From Parabacteroides sp. FAFU027 (lineage in GTDB: Bacteria > Bacteroidota > Bacteroidia > Bacteroidales > UBA7332), in assembly GCF_022808675.1 (NCBI RefSeq), contig NZ_JAKZKV010000005.1:62001-126000 (forward strand): a stretch of DNA of 64,000 nt, in the 5' to 3' direction. The notes below the pieces were generated by a model. That model made no database searches. It was not told the DNA's origin and saw only the letters and a list, made by a program, of their open reading frames with translations. Positions 1 to 7,863 of the stretch are shown piece by piece. Numbering within the stretch: position 1 is the stretch's first letter; each line of letters opens with the position of its first letter. The translations under genes and the position numbers were made by a program.

Positions 1-1138
1 GATATTTGACATTACTGGATAAAAATGACATCATCGGTCCTATTCCACCTGGAAATTCAGGCATCTCCTCTACGATAACAAAAGCCCCCGGATCATTTCT
101 TTTATGGTCAATCGAATCAAATGCAGATTTCATAAATGGATATTTCTTATTCAGGCTGAAACTAACCGACAGATTTACCCTGGCAGATACTCTCTTGCCC
201 TGGATCGTTGCAGGAGTCCATTTCGGCATTTTATTTACCATTTGTATAGCTGCATTATTCAGAGATTGTGTGATTCCTCTATAAACCGAAAGGTTCGTGA
301 TTGTTCCCATACTGTCAACGATAAATTTCAAATCCACGGCGTTTGCTGTCTCTCCTTTTTCCACGTCAGTCGGATAGACAAGACTTTTACTAATGAAGTC
401 CTTCATTTTTATGCTTCCTCCGGGAAATTCGGGTTTAAATTCTGTTTTTTCGTAGATATGCTTACGGTCAAGTCCGTTTGGGTTTGAAGAAACCGATTTT
501 TCTTCGTCCGTTCTTTGATAAAGATAACTTCTGACATTAAACCGTACCGGAACAAATGAATATATCGACACATAATGATTGCCTTGAAGCACTGGAATCA
601 CCCCTGGCATTGAGCGAACCAGACGAATAGCTTCCTGATCGAGAGACGGTGACAGAGAGGGCCGGACATAAAAACCGTACTTCTCACCATCGGCATTTAC
701 CTTGAAACGTACGTGTGCTACACCTGAAAGGCTATCTTTTAGTGCATCAGCAGGGTATTGAAGATTCAAATCGATAAAATTTTCCGGAGAAAACCGTTTA
801 TCCTGAAATCTAACTGAAGAGCTCTCATAGAGTTCTTCTCCGGTTTCCACCATTTGTGGTTTTACTCTGATCAAATGTAGCTTAGTGGTATCTGTCAATA
901 CCGTATCCTTCACGGTAATACCTTCCAGCTCAAACTTTAACGTATCACCTTTATTCACCTGAATGGCAAACCGGTTATCAGGGAATAGATTCGATTCGTT
1001 TTTTACTTTGATTGAAATCTCTTTCAGGAGAGCACCATACATATCGACCACCATTCCTTTAAAGAGTAGTTTATTTGCATAAAGTGTAGTGCATAAGCAG
1101 GTCGAAATTAATATGCCTGCAATCGTTGTTTTTCTCAT
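1..1138 (-). CDS. Energy transducer TonB-like protein with repeated TonB C-terminal domains (partial)
   Basis: The frame is open from an ATG at 1138 to the left window edge, about 379 codons, so the C-terminus is missing. Residues 1-21 form a signal peptide (MRKTTIAGIL... ending LYA). About 100 residues of beta-rich sequence resembling a carboxypeptidase regulatory fold follow. Then come TonB C-terminal (TonB_C) domains: one at about 120-205, a second at about 243-337 with the EFPGG opening and a KMPKWTPA motif, and a third that starts with PEFPGG at about 365 just before the edge. There is no N-terminal membrane anchor or proline-rich linker, so it does not look like a classic inner-membrane TonB. 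A periplasmic multi-TonB_C protein, common in Bacteroidetes, is more likely. Domain assignment is by motif; the role is inference. Confidence 0.85.
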   Translation of the reverse strand, partial: MRKTTIAGILISTCLCTTLYANKLLFKGMVVDMYGALLKEISIKVKNESNLFPDNRFAIQVNKGDTLKFELEGITVKDTVLTDTTKLHLIRVKPQMVETGEELYESSSVRFQDKRFSPENFIDLNLQYPADALKDSLSGVAHVRFKVNADGEKYGFYVRPSLSPSLDQEAIRLVRSMPGVIPVLQGNHYVSIYSFVPVRFNVRSYLYQRTDEEKSVSSNPNGLDRKHIYEKTEFKPEFPGGSIKMKDFISKSLVYPTDVEKGETANAVDLKFIVDSMGTITNLSVYRGITQSLNNAAIQMVNKMPKWTPATIQGKRVSARVNLSVSFSLNKKYPFMKSAFDSIDHKRNDPGAFVIVEEMPEFPGGIGPMMSFLSSNVKY

Positions 1139-1185
1139 TGTTACTATTGTTTGTGTGGACTTTTACTTACCTGGTGACTAGACTG

Positions 1186-1566
1186 TTATTTTAATACATA
1201 GTGAGCCAGTACCTTCTGCACATCATATACATTGACAGATTTATCAAATTGCTTGGTGATACTGGGCTGTTGTTCACTGGAGATCCAGATCTTCAGTTCG
1301 GCATCAAGGTCAAACGCCCCCGCTGTCTCTACGCTGAAACGGGTAATGCTTTTATAGGAAATGGATTTGTACTCTGTTTTGCTGCCTGTGATGCCTTGCC
1401 TGGCCACAAGGATAAGTCGCTTGTTGGTGAAGATGAAGGTATCACGGATTAGCTTAAAGCCAAGCTCAATTTCTTCTTCTTCACACAGTAGCAGACTGTA
1501 GTGTTTGTTAAGTTCTTCCAGGCTTACGGCTCCTGCGTTGCCGAGTAATGCTGAGAATAGTCCCAT
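1186..1566 (-). CDS. Bacterial PH-domain protein (bPH_1 / YvbH-like)
   Basis: 126 residues that make a single PH-like fold. Residues 25-120 carry the family pattern: an EEEIELGFKLIRDTFIFTNKRLIL strand pair, then KSISYKSITRFSVETAG, then a strand containing LKIWI. There is no signal peptide or membrane segment, so it is probably cytosolic. The family is widespread and its ligand is unknown. It lies downstream of the RDD membrane-protein gene with about 70 bp between them, and the two may be co-transcribed. The start ATG at 1566 gives MGLFSALLG, a normal start for this family. Confidence 0.85.
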   Translation of the reverse strand: MGLFSALLGNAGAVSLEELNKHYSLLLCEEEEIELGFKLIRDTFIFTNKRLILVARQGITGSKTEYKSISYKSITRFSVETAGAFDLDAELKIWISSEQQPSITKQFDKSVNVYDVQKVLAHYVLK

Positions 1567-1637
1567 AGTGTAAGATTTTAGTTGGGTTGATTGTTTAATC
1601 TGGGTTTTTTCTGCTTTATGAAGGTTTCCTCAAAAAA

Positions 1638-2114
1638 TCAAGACGCAGATTCCTGCCTCTCTGCGCGGTATTCATTGACGTCAACCACGCGGGTACGGGG
1701 AAACATATCATGCCAGCCTATCCGTTCGTGTATGAGCACGGAAATAGGCTCAAACGGGATAAAACGGCAGAGGGTTCTATAGAGGGTGGTCTTGAATGAG
1801 GGCAGATTGCCGTCTTCGTCAATGACCACTGAGCGGGTAATGAATTTCCCTGCAGTCCTGCCACACGATGCCTCCCAGATCAGATAGTAGAAAAACATGA
1901 TGAGTACATTTACAAGCTGGGATGAACGAATACCTACGACTCCATCTTCGGGATAAGTTTTAAAGAAGGTTTCAAGTAAAGTGTCTTTTGCAATGAAATA
2001 TATTGTACAGTAACAGATCGTATCAATGAGGCAATTGAGGACTCTTTTCCAGAAGCCTACCGGATGTAGCGCCAAATAAGAAGGGATTGTTTGACTATTT
2101 GCAATGGGTTCCAT
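1638..2114 (-). CDS. RDD family membrane protein
   Basis: I place the start at the ATG at 2114 (MEPIANSQ) rather than the in-frame ATG at 2138, giving 158 residues. The first hydrophobic segment opens with the RDD-type sequence FWKRVLNCLIDT, where the usual Arg and Asp are present. A second hydrophobic segment is followed by the typical GRTAGKFITRSVVIDEDG turn. RDD proteins are small integral membrane proteins of poorly known function, some linked to Na+/H+ exchange. It precedes the PH-domain gene on the same strand. Family call is firm; function is not. Confidence 0.85.
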   Translation of the reverse strand: MEPIANSQTIPSYLALHPVGFWKRVLNCLIDTICYCTIYFIAKDTLLETFFKTYPEDGVVGIRSSQLVNVLIMFFYYLIWEASCGRTAGKFITRSVVIDEDGNLPSFKTTLYRTLCRFIPFEPISVLIHERIGWHDMFPRTRVVDVNEYRAERQESAS

Positions 2115-2138
2115 AGTGGTTGATTTTATATATAACAA

Positions 2139-2164
2139 TAGAGACGCGGCAGGCCACGTCTCTA
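2139..2164 (-). terminator. Palindromic AGAGACG element, probable terminator
   Basis: A near-perfect inverted repeat with arms TAGAGACG and CGTCTCTA around GGC/GCC lies just downstream of the beta-barrel gene that ends at 2192. This type of AGAGACG palindrome recurs between genes in many bacterial genomes (from memory). Here it probably doubles as a terminator, since on the minus strand it is followed by a T/A-rich stretch. Confidence 0.5.
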
Positions 2165-2191
2165 CTGTTATCGTTGTTTTTTGGAGCTAAA

Positions 2192-2788
2192 TTACAGTTT
2201 TACGAAGAACCCAAAACTCCAGTTAGAAGGATTTAGGTCAAACTGGACCTTGTTGGAATAATAGTTTTCATCATTGTAATAGTGAGCGAAGCTAAATCCA
2301 TTGAAATTCGCTTTCATTCCGACTTTGGATGTAATAAAATAGTCTAACTCAGGTGAGATACTGCATCCCAGTACATTATATTCGTCTTTGCTACTATATG
2401 AGCTATTTTCGGTTTTACTTGTTGCCCATCCAAATCCCACTTCTGATTTTAGGGACAAATATAACTTTTGAGCTAACGGATAGTAGTTCTGGATAAATAA
2501 TGACGGAGATATAATGTTTGTCGTGTATTTGGTACCACTCGATGATTTCTGATAATTATTAGAAAGACTAAGTCCGACACCTAAAGCGGTATTGTTGTTT
2601 AGCATATAGCTTAATTCCGGAGTTAGATATATGCTGGTACTAGATGCAGAAGATGATGAATTCCCTCCTTGCTTTTGCGAAGTAAAATTGAAACTTCCTC
2701 CCAGAAATGTCGAGCCTTTGGTAAACTGGGCATTTGCTGCACTTTGCATTACGATGAATGCGAATAACGATACGAATAACTTTTTCAT
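2192..2788 (-). CDS. Small outer-membrane beta-barrel protein
   Basis: The start is the ATG at 2788 (MKKLFVSLFAFIVMQ), which gives a clean signal peptide cut after SAANA. An upstream in-frame ATG at 2890 would bury that signal peptide behind 34 residues and is rejected. The mature protein is about 178 residues and rich in Ser, Asn, Tyr and Gly. It shows alternating strands and ends in a C-terminal Phe-rich strand (WSFGFFVKL), typical of 8-stranded barrels. It belongs to the general porin-like/OmpW-like superfamily; no specific function can be assigned. Confidence 0.8.
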   Translation of the reverse strand: MKKLFVSLFAFIVMQSAANAQFTKGSTFLGGSFNFTSQKQGGNSSSSASSTSIYLTPELSYMLNNNTALGVGLSLSNNYQKSSSGTKYTTNIISPSLFIQNYYPLAQKLYLSLKSEVGFGWATSKTENSSYSSKDEYNVLGCSISPELDYFITSKVGMKANFNGFSFAHYYNDENYYSNKVQFDLNPSNWSFGFFVKL

Positions 2789-2982
2789 AATTGTAGGTAT
2801 TTGTGTTTGAGTGATTATCTGTTTGCTGAGGTTATCCCCTCTATACGTGATTTCTCTGTTTTTAATCAAATACAGGTGCACTGTATGCATACTCTAAATT
2901 AATTTCAGATTTATATGAATCCCAATAGATGACAACATTCCGATATTTACTGTCAAGAATAAATTCATCTGTTTTTCTCCAA

Positions 2983-3618
2983 TTAGAATGACATACCTAA
3001 CGACACTGTAATTATTGGGTCATGCGCAAATCCTTTCCGTGATAAGTCTTCAGGAACCTTTCCATTAAAATTAAAATATTCAACTCGTAAAGAGTACTGA
3101 TCATCAAATATTATACCCGCATTCAGTTTATAAGTAAATAGAGTATTAACATCAGATTTTATCTCGGTAAAACTTTGACCAATGGCTGTGTATGACACTT
3201 TCGGCACAAACATAAAATCAGGACCAATAGCACCTGATATAAACAAATGAACTTCATCGGATAACTCCTTAGGTAACGATATTCCAGCTAATAAAGGAAC
3301 ATTTGAAATTCTGATATATTTCGTTTCTGGTAATGTTCCCATTTCACCATTATATGAATAAAATGTCTTTATCGAATTCGGTAATAGATACTTATCATTC
3401 ATAAAATCAGCACTACATATCAGATTGATGACATCTTTTTGTATTGGCAGTTTGTATTCGACTCCTAAATCTACTCCAACCGATAGATTCTTGAATTTAT
3501 TATTGTTCAATACTGTAGATGGTCCTGCATGTATCGTGAAAGGTGTTTGTGACTTAGCTTTAAAACTAATAAACAGACAAAAGATGATGGCTAAAAAGAA
3601 TGTTCGGGTAAAATTCAT
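2983..3618 (-). CDS. Outer-membrane beta-barrel protein (PorT-like fold)
   Basis: The start is taken at MNFTRTFFLAIIFCLF (ATG 3618), which begins a standard signal peptide ending at FKAKSQ. In-frame ATGs at 3636 and 3645 are possible and would add up to nine residues. The mature chain is about 190 residues with alternating strands (VGVDLGVEYKL, YSLRVEYFNF) and the C-terminal strand PIITVSLGMSF ending in Phe. These are hallmarks of an outer-membrane barrel. It sits about 200 bp from the neighbouring barrel gene at 2192-2788 but is not obviously a duplicate of it. Function unknown. Confidence 0.78.
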   Translation of the reverse strand: MNFTRTFFLAIIFCLFISFKAKSQTPFTIHAGPSTVLNNNKFKNLSVGVDLGVEYKLPIQKDVINLICSADFMNDKYLLPNSIKTFYSYNGEMGTLPETKYIRISNVPLLAGISLPKELSDEVHLFISGAIGPDFMFVPKVSYTAIGQSFTEIKSDVNTLFTYKLNAGIIFDDQYSLRVEYFNFNGKVPEDLSRKGFAHDPIITVSLGMSF

Positions 3619-3657
3619 TGTGTAGTTATTTTTCATATTTCTCATTTTTCTTTCAAA

Positions 3658-3745
3658 CTTGCACTCAGCCCCTAGTTCTGAGCGCAGCGGGTCCCGATGA
3701 CTATCGGGATTGGACTCAAAACAGTTTCAGTTTATAAACTGACGC
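3658..3745 (+). repeat. REP-like inverted repeat, left copy flanking the RAYT gene
   Basis: It contains CACTCAGCCCCTAGTTC, then TGAGCGCAGCGGG, then GGACTCAAAACAGTTTCAG. The same blocks occur in inverse orientation at 4323-4390 beyond the transposase gene, and in the pair at 5801-5999. This copy is interrupted at 3692-3709 by a separate 18-bp palindrome (TCCCGATGACTATCGGGA) that is absent from the other copies. Confidence 0.75.
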
Positions 3746-3749
3746 TGTA

Positions 3750-4301
3750 TCACCAACAAGGAACAATATTGACCAGTTCCTTCCCTCCGGCAAAATCAAC
3801 AGCGCTACTGTACGGATAACTTTCAGCCTGCGAAACAAAGCCAGCGTTTACCGGATTCTCATGCACGTAATCAATTGCAGCGTCGATGCCATAAGCATGT
3901 CTGGTCAGTTCGATCGGTTGATTATGTTGCTGCCAAAACTGATATTTGCTATTGTTTGGATTCTTTTTTCCTGCCCGCTCAAACATCCAAAGCATCCATT
4001 CCCTTCGGCTTTCCTGCTGATTCTTTTTAATTGCATCCAAAATCTTATTGGCTGTATGCTTTTTCATATCCCGCAATACGTTTTCCAAAGCAACTTCTCG
4101 TCCTTCAATAACCAGATGAACATGATTGCTCATGATTACCCAGGCATACACTATCAGACCTTTTTCCCTGATGCAGTAATTCAGACTATCTACCACTATA
4201 TCTTTGTATTCACGTCGGGTAAAAACATCAATCCAGTTGACTGTGGCAAAACTCACAAAATAAACTGCTTCAGGATTGCGAAACTTATACTTTCGGCTCA
4301 T
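3750..4301 (-). CDS. REP-associated tyrosine transposase (RAYT, Y1_Tnp family)
   Basis: 183 residues from the ATG at 4301 (MSRKYKFRNPEAVYFVSFA). An in-frame ATG 45 bp upstream would encode residues from the flanking repeat itself and is less likely. The HUH metal-binding motif is visible as MSNHVHLVI near residue 75. The likely catalytic Tyr lies in IDYVHENPVNAG near residue 145. Family members nick and join single-stranded DNA at REP hairpins and are usually single-copy, domesticated relatives of IS200/IS605 transposases. The gene sits inside an inverted pair of REP-like sequences (3658-3745 and 4323-4390), and related sequences recur in the window, which supports the RAYT/REP assignment. 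The frame is intact. Confidence 0.92.
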   Translation of the reverse strand: MSRKYKFRNPEAVYFVSFATVNWIDVFTRREYKDIVVDSLNYCIREKGLIVYAWVIMSNHVHLVIEGREVALENVLRDMKKHTANKILDAIKKNQQESRREWMLWMFERAGKKNPNNSKYQFWQQHNQPIELTRHAYGIDAAIDYVHENPVNAGFVSQAESYPYSSAVDFAGGKELVNIVPCW

Positions 4302-4322
4302 GATATGCTCTTTTACAGTTAT

Positions 4323-4390
4323 AAACTGCTCTGGTTTTGAGTCCAAGTCCCCGCTGCGCTCAGACTTGAACTAGCCCCAGACTGCTTTTT
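4323..4390 (-). repeat. REP-like inverted repeat, right copy flanking the RAYT gene
   Basis: In reverse complement it reads GGGGCTAGTTCAAGTCTGAG, then CGCAGCGGGGACTTGGACTC, matching the left copy at 3658-3745 and the pair at 5801-5999. Within it CAAGTC and GACTTG can form a hairpin around CGCTGCG. It continues into ACTGCTTTTTATTTATACTTGCG, a tail also found beside other copies. The rest of the gap to 4605 shows no gene. Confidence 0.75.
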
Positions 4391-4605
4391 ATTTATACTT
4401 GCGCGATATGGGATGGGATGTTGAATATTAGATAATTATACGCTTAACTTAATGACATTGGACCCGCGCTAGCAGGGGACAGGGAAGGTGCTGCAATCCA
4501 AAGGCCAAGTCTATTTTCTGTTCTAAAAACATCAAATTCAGAAAATTGCACTATCTTTGAACTCGGAGCTGAGCCCATTTGGTTATTTATTGTGACCCTG
4601 CGTCG

Positions 4606-5691
4606 TTAATCGGGGCAGTTGGATTCAGCTCTCTTTTTATTTAATGGCAACTGTTTTATCTTTTCAAAGGTTCCCTTATCGAAATTTGCTTTTTCCCAAC
4701 TAGCATCTTTTGCTTTTGATATGCTCATGAGGTCAGTATTGTTGTATTTTATTTCTTTTAGAAAGGCATTGTTTAAATTTGCATGTTCAAATTTAGCACC
4801 ACAAATATCCGATCCATCCAGGTGAGCATCTTGTAGTTGCGCCTGCTGAAATTCTGCTCCTTTTAAATTCGTGTTTTTGAGTTTGGCTGAAACAAGATTC
4901 GTTTCATGAAATTGGGCATTTTCAAAATTCGCCTGATCGAAACGCCCTTCGGCCATATTTGTCCGTGAAAGCCTGGCACAACTTAAGTCAGTCTTAAAAC
5001 CTTTGGCTCTCTTCAAATTGCAACCGTCCAGATTAGCGCTCCGAAGGTTTGAGAATGCAAAATCAACATTTTCAAGGTTCAATCCATGAAGATCAATTCT
5101 GTATAAATTAGCTCTTGTTAAGTCAAGCTCAATGTTGTAACCGCCACCATCGTCAGATTTTTTCGAATGTAAGGCTTCAAGTTTAAGCCGGATTGCCTTT
5201 TCAAAAGTTTTTACCAGAAGTGCATTGACATTGTCAGGAAGCTCTGATTTTAAATTGGCAAGTAGGATCAAATACGCCTGGTGATGAAACTCTTTGTACT
5301 CCGGGTTCAAAAAAGTCAACAGGGAAACGGCGGCACTCGCCTGTATTGAATGACTTGATGAGCCTAAATTATTTATTACCGAATTGAACTTGGCTTCCAG
5401 ATGGATTTTGTTTTCGGTATGCTTTTCTTTCAGGTATTTCCAAAATGAGAAAAATGTGCCCAATACAGCAATCAAGGCTGTTACAATTCCGCCATATGTG
5501 GGAAGGGCCTGTACACCCGGGCTTATAGAATTCTCGGATTTTAGCTTCTGAATTTCCTGTTTTAGTTTCTGAATCTGATAAGTTTTTAAACTGTCAGTTT
5601 CAACTTTTTCGGTACCAGAACTGGTTTGTGATAACGCGTTCATCTCAAAAGCGAAGAGACAAAAGATGAACAATAAGATCTTGTATGTCAT
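4606..5691 (-). CDS. Membrane-anchored pentapeptide-repeat protein
   Basis: 361 residues. Residues 1-22 form a signal peptide ending ALSQ. Residues 36-55 are a short coiled coil (IQKLKQEIQKLKSEN), and a transmembrane helix lies at about 68-86 (IVTALIAVLGTFFSFW). An alpha-helical region of about 90 residues follows. From about 185 to 345 there are tandem A(N/D)LxX pentapeptide repeats (LTRANLYRIDLHGLNLENVDF and onward), which fold as a right-handed beta-helix. With a cleaved signal peptide and a later helix, the repeat domain would be cytosolic. It stands alone, with a promoter-like element just upstream and REP sequences on both sides. Function unknown. Confidence 0.82.
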   Translation of the reverse strand: MTYKILLFIFCLFAFEMNALSQTSSGTEKVETDSLKTYQIQKLKQEIQKLKSENSISPGVQALPTYGGIVTALIAVLGTFFSFWKYLKEKHTENKIHLEAKFNSVINNLGSSSHSIQASAAVSLLTFLNPEYKEFHHQAYLILLANLKSELPDNVNALLVKTFEKAIRLKLEALHSKKSDDGGGYNIELDLTRANLYRIDLHGLNLENVDFAFSNLRSANLDGCNLKRAKGFKTDLSCARLSRTNMAEGRFDQANFENAQFHETNLVSAKLKNTNLKGAEFQQAQLQDAHLDGSDICGAKFEHANLNNAFLKEIKYNNTDLMSISKAKDASWEKANFDKGTFEKIKQLPLNKKRAESNCPD

Positions 5692-5732
5692 AGCTTAAAG
5701 AATAAATTTCGGTCAATATCTTGTTCCTATAC

Positions 5733-5740
5733 CAAAGTTA
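5733..5740 (-). promoter_or_regulatory. Candidate -7 element (TAACTTTG) for the pentapeptide-repeat gene
   Basis: CAAAGTTA on the plus strand reads TAACTTTG on the minus strand. This matches the Bacteroidetes TAnnTTTG consensus, 42 bp upstream of the start at 5691. It lies in one arm of a small palindrome (CCAAAGTT...AACTTTGG). No clear TTTG -33 element is visible. Confidence 0.45.
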
Positions 5741-5800
5741 ATGATAAACTTTGGTAAATATGTTTGCGAAAGAAGAACTCATTTCTTCCAAGTCTAATAT

Positions 5801-5999
5801 CTTGCACTCAGCCCCTAGTTCAAGTCTGAGCGCAGCGGGGACTTGGACTCAAAACAGTTTCAGTTTTCAAACTGAAGCCTAGTTCAGATTTCTTATCTTA
5901 CCACTCCTTTTCAGTCAAAGACTGCTTTGATTTCCAACACAAGTCCCCGCTGCGCTCAGACTTGCGCTATGCACTGACTGCTTGTCTTTATACTTAAGC
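5801..5999. mobile_element. REP doublet / MITE-like element without transposase
   Basis: The left part (5801-5877) repeats the left flank of the RAYT gene: CACTCAGCCCCTAGTTCAAG, then TCTGAGCGCAGCGGGGACTT, then GGACTCAAAACAGTTTCAG. The right part (5939-5995) carries CAAGTCCCCGCTGCGCTCAG in the opposite orientation, followed by ACTGCTTGTCTTTATACTT. The two lie inverted about 60 bp apart with no coding capacity between them. That is the structure expected of a REPIN-type element mobilised in trans by the RAYT at 3750-4301. The remainder of the 5692-6172 gap holds only a promoter-like element and a terminator. Confidence 0.65.
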
Positions 6000-6123
6000 A
6001 AAAAACATGCGGTATCCCCTATTCCTTCCACTAAATTTATTATAAGGTACTTCATTTTATCAACCCGACAAGCGGCATGAAGCCGCTGTCCGGTATGGCT
6101 ACTAACGTTGAAGTTCTTATGAA

Positions 6124-6164
6124 CAAAAAAATCCCCAGCGAGCCCCAAAGCCAGCTGAGGATTT
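6124..6164 (-). terminator. Rho-independent terminator of the gene at 6173-7096
   Basis: On the minus strand AAATCCTCAGC pairs with GCTGGGGATTT (one G-U) and is followed by seven T residues. It sits directly after the stop codon at 6173. Confidence 0.75.
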
Positions 6165-6172
6165 CAATTTTA

Positions 6173-7096
6173 TCACACCGTCTCGAGTTTGAAAAACAGA
6201 TCGGGGTTGTCGCCATTGATGCTGATGATTTGCTCGGCGGCTTTGTAGCCGATTTTGGTCGCTGTGACGCGGTAACGCCCTTCTTCGATCGTTTTGACAT
6301 TAAATCTACCCTTGTCGGCTGTTGATTTGGTGATGACCGGTTCGCTGCTGACGAGCGTGTTGTTTTCATCCACCTCAAGGAAGGTAAGCAGCACTCCGGA
6401 GATAGAATTTTCTGACATATCAGTCACCATCCCTTTGAGGGTATATGAGCGAGAACCTGTAGGTTCTATTCTGCGAGCGGCTTTATAACGCTCATACAGG
6501 GTCGGATTGGTATAACGGATGATTTCGATTACGATATCAATCTGTTCAAGGGTATCATCAGCTTCTTTATATAAAGCATTCAGGTTATTCTTTGATAAGT
6601 TGTTATCCAGACGATTAATTGTTGGCTGGTTATAAGTTGCTTTATAAGCTTTGTAACTTTCATCTAAGGCATCCAGATCCTCCTGTTTCAAATCAAATCC
6701 TGTGGCTTTGGGTAATACCTCAGTTCCCCGGATATAAACTGACTGGGAAACATTAAGTAGTGAGACAGCCGATAATTTGCTTAATTTGGTTGCGGTATAA
6801 TCTATATCATTCAATAAGTTGTAATCCTTGTTATAACGGGCATAGGCTTTGACCTTTACAACAACAGATATAGTGTCATTCTCCAGATTATCCCGGTTAT
6901 CCTGATTAATTTGGGTAATTCCTGATCCATCAAACTCTGAACGGGCATTTGCCTCTTCAATCTGAGAAAAGCTATTTTTAAATTTTGCCACATTTTCAGT
7001 GCAGCCCGGCAATTTTGATAAAGCTACCTGTTCTGTATCCATAACATTATTCGTTGTATGGTACATTTTCGTTTTTGCTCGTTTCCTTTTGTCCAT
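6173..7096 (-). CDS. Helical protein with C-terminal carboxypeptidase-regulatory-like domain
   Basis: 307 residues with a basic start (MDKRKRAKTKMYHTTNNVMD) and no signal peptide or membrane helix, so probably cytosolic. Residues 20-215 look all-helical (for example NNLNALYKEADDTLEQIDIVIEIIRY, ending YERYKAARRI). Residues 220-305 form a beta-sandwich of the CarboxypepD_reg type (YTLKGMVTDMSENSISGVLLTF ... GRYRVTATKIGYKAAEQIISING). That domain is usually on exported proteins, so its presence on a leaderless protein is odd. A strong promoter lies 55 bp upstream, and a 16-unit 22-bp tandem array begins 371 bp upstream. Function unknown. The helical part may be related in style to DUF6261, but I cannot demonstrate homology. 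Confidence 0.75.
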   Translation of the reverse strand: MDKRKRAKTKMYHTTNNVMDTEQVALSKLPGCTENVAKFKNSFSQIEEANARSEFDGSGITQINQDNRDNLENDTISVVVKVKAYARYNKDYNLLNDIDYTATKLSKLSAVSLLNVSQSVYIRGTEVLPKATGFDLKQEDLDALDESYKAYKATYNQPTINRLDNNLSKNNLNALYKEADDTLEQIDIVIEIIRYTNPTLYERYKAARRIEPTGSRSYTLKGMVTDMSENSISGVLLTFLEVDENNTLVSSEPVITKSTADKGRFNVKTIEEGRYRVTATKIGYKAAEQIISINGDNPDLFFKLETV

Positions 7097-7150
7097 AATT
7101 TGTTTTTTATGTTAATGGTTTGTGATATTCAACAAACGTTTGATTGATGG

Positions 7151-7182
7151 CAAAGATATCTGAAGTGTTTTACATTTCCAAA
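7151..7182 (-). promoter_or_regulatory. Promoter TTTG-N20-TATCTTTG for the gene at 6173-7096
   Basis: On the minus strand TTTG (7182-7179), a 20-bp spacer and TATCTTTG (7158-7151) match the Bacteroidetes -33/-7 consensus exactly. The start codon is about 54 bp downstream. Confidence 0.75.
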
Positions 7183-7466
7183 CAATTTGATTATATTTTT
7201 TCACTCAAAATATTATGACAATACCACAAAGACATACAACAACCTGTAAATCAGCAAAACATTTATATTTACACAAAGCCTAATCTATCAGAATTGAGGT
7301 AAAAACAGATTGTTTACACAAACATTTTTACATTTTCAGAGACTATTCAGAGATATTATGTGGATATTTAAAGCAGAGATATAAGTTTATTTCTGCAATA
7401 AGTTATTAGTAGATTTGATATATAGTTAATACTATTTGAATTGTATTCTAACACCCTTTATATAGT

Positions 7467-7817
7467 GTGTCAGAGTTCTTTTCCTCAAATATCAAAGGTC
7501 TTTTCACCAGGTGTCAATACTCATTTCCTTATATGTCAATGGTACTTTCCTTACATGTTTGAGGTCTTTTCCTCGTATGTTTGAGGTCTTTTCATTACTT
7601 GCTTTCGGTCTTTTCCTTGCATGTTTGAGGTCTTTTCCTTGCATGTCAATCCATTCCGATTTAACGTCAGAGGTCTTTTCACCATATGTCAAACATCATT
7701 TCCACATATGTCAGTGGTCTTTTCACTATATGTCGGTACACATTTCACCTTATGTCGATGGTACTTTCATCGCATGTCGATGGTCCTTTCATCATATGTC
7801 AGAGGTCTTTTCATTTT
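7467..7817. repeat. Tandem array, 16 units of 22 bp
   Basis: Units start at 7467, 7489, 7511, 7533, 7555, 7577, 7599, 7621, 7643, 7665 (21 bp), 7686, 7708, 7730, 7752, 7774 and 7796. The consensus is close to ATGTCAGAGGTCTTTTCAC plus three variable bases. Positions 1-5 (ATGTC) and 13-17 (TTTTC) are best conserved and the middle varies. The period is not a multiple of three and no convincing long frame follows it, so it is not coding. It lies between the minus-strand promoter at 7151 and the terminator at 7864, upstream of the gene at 6173-7096. The remaining parts of the 7097-7946 gap are A/T-rich with no gene. Confidence 0.9.
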
Positions 7818-7863
7818 GTGACTTATAGTGGTTTATATAATAGTTCTTGCTACTAAAATAAAG

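Noticed and set aside
6052-6378. Open frames overlapping the end of the gene at 6173-7096
   Set aside because: They are out-of-frame shadows of that gene and of its terminator region.
7467-7817. CRISPR or repeat-protein coding region
   Set aside because: A 22-bp unit without distinct spacers is not a CRISPR. The period is not a multiple of three, so any open frame across it (for example 7511-7828) would shift phase with every unit.
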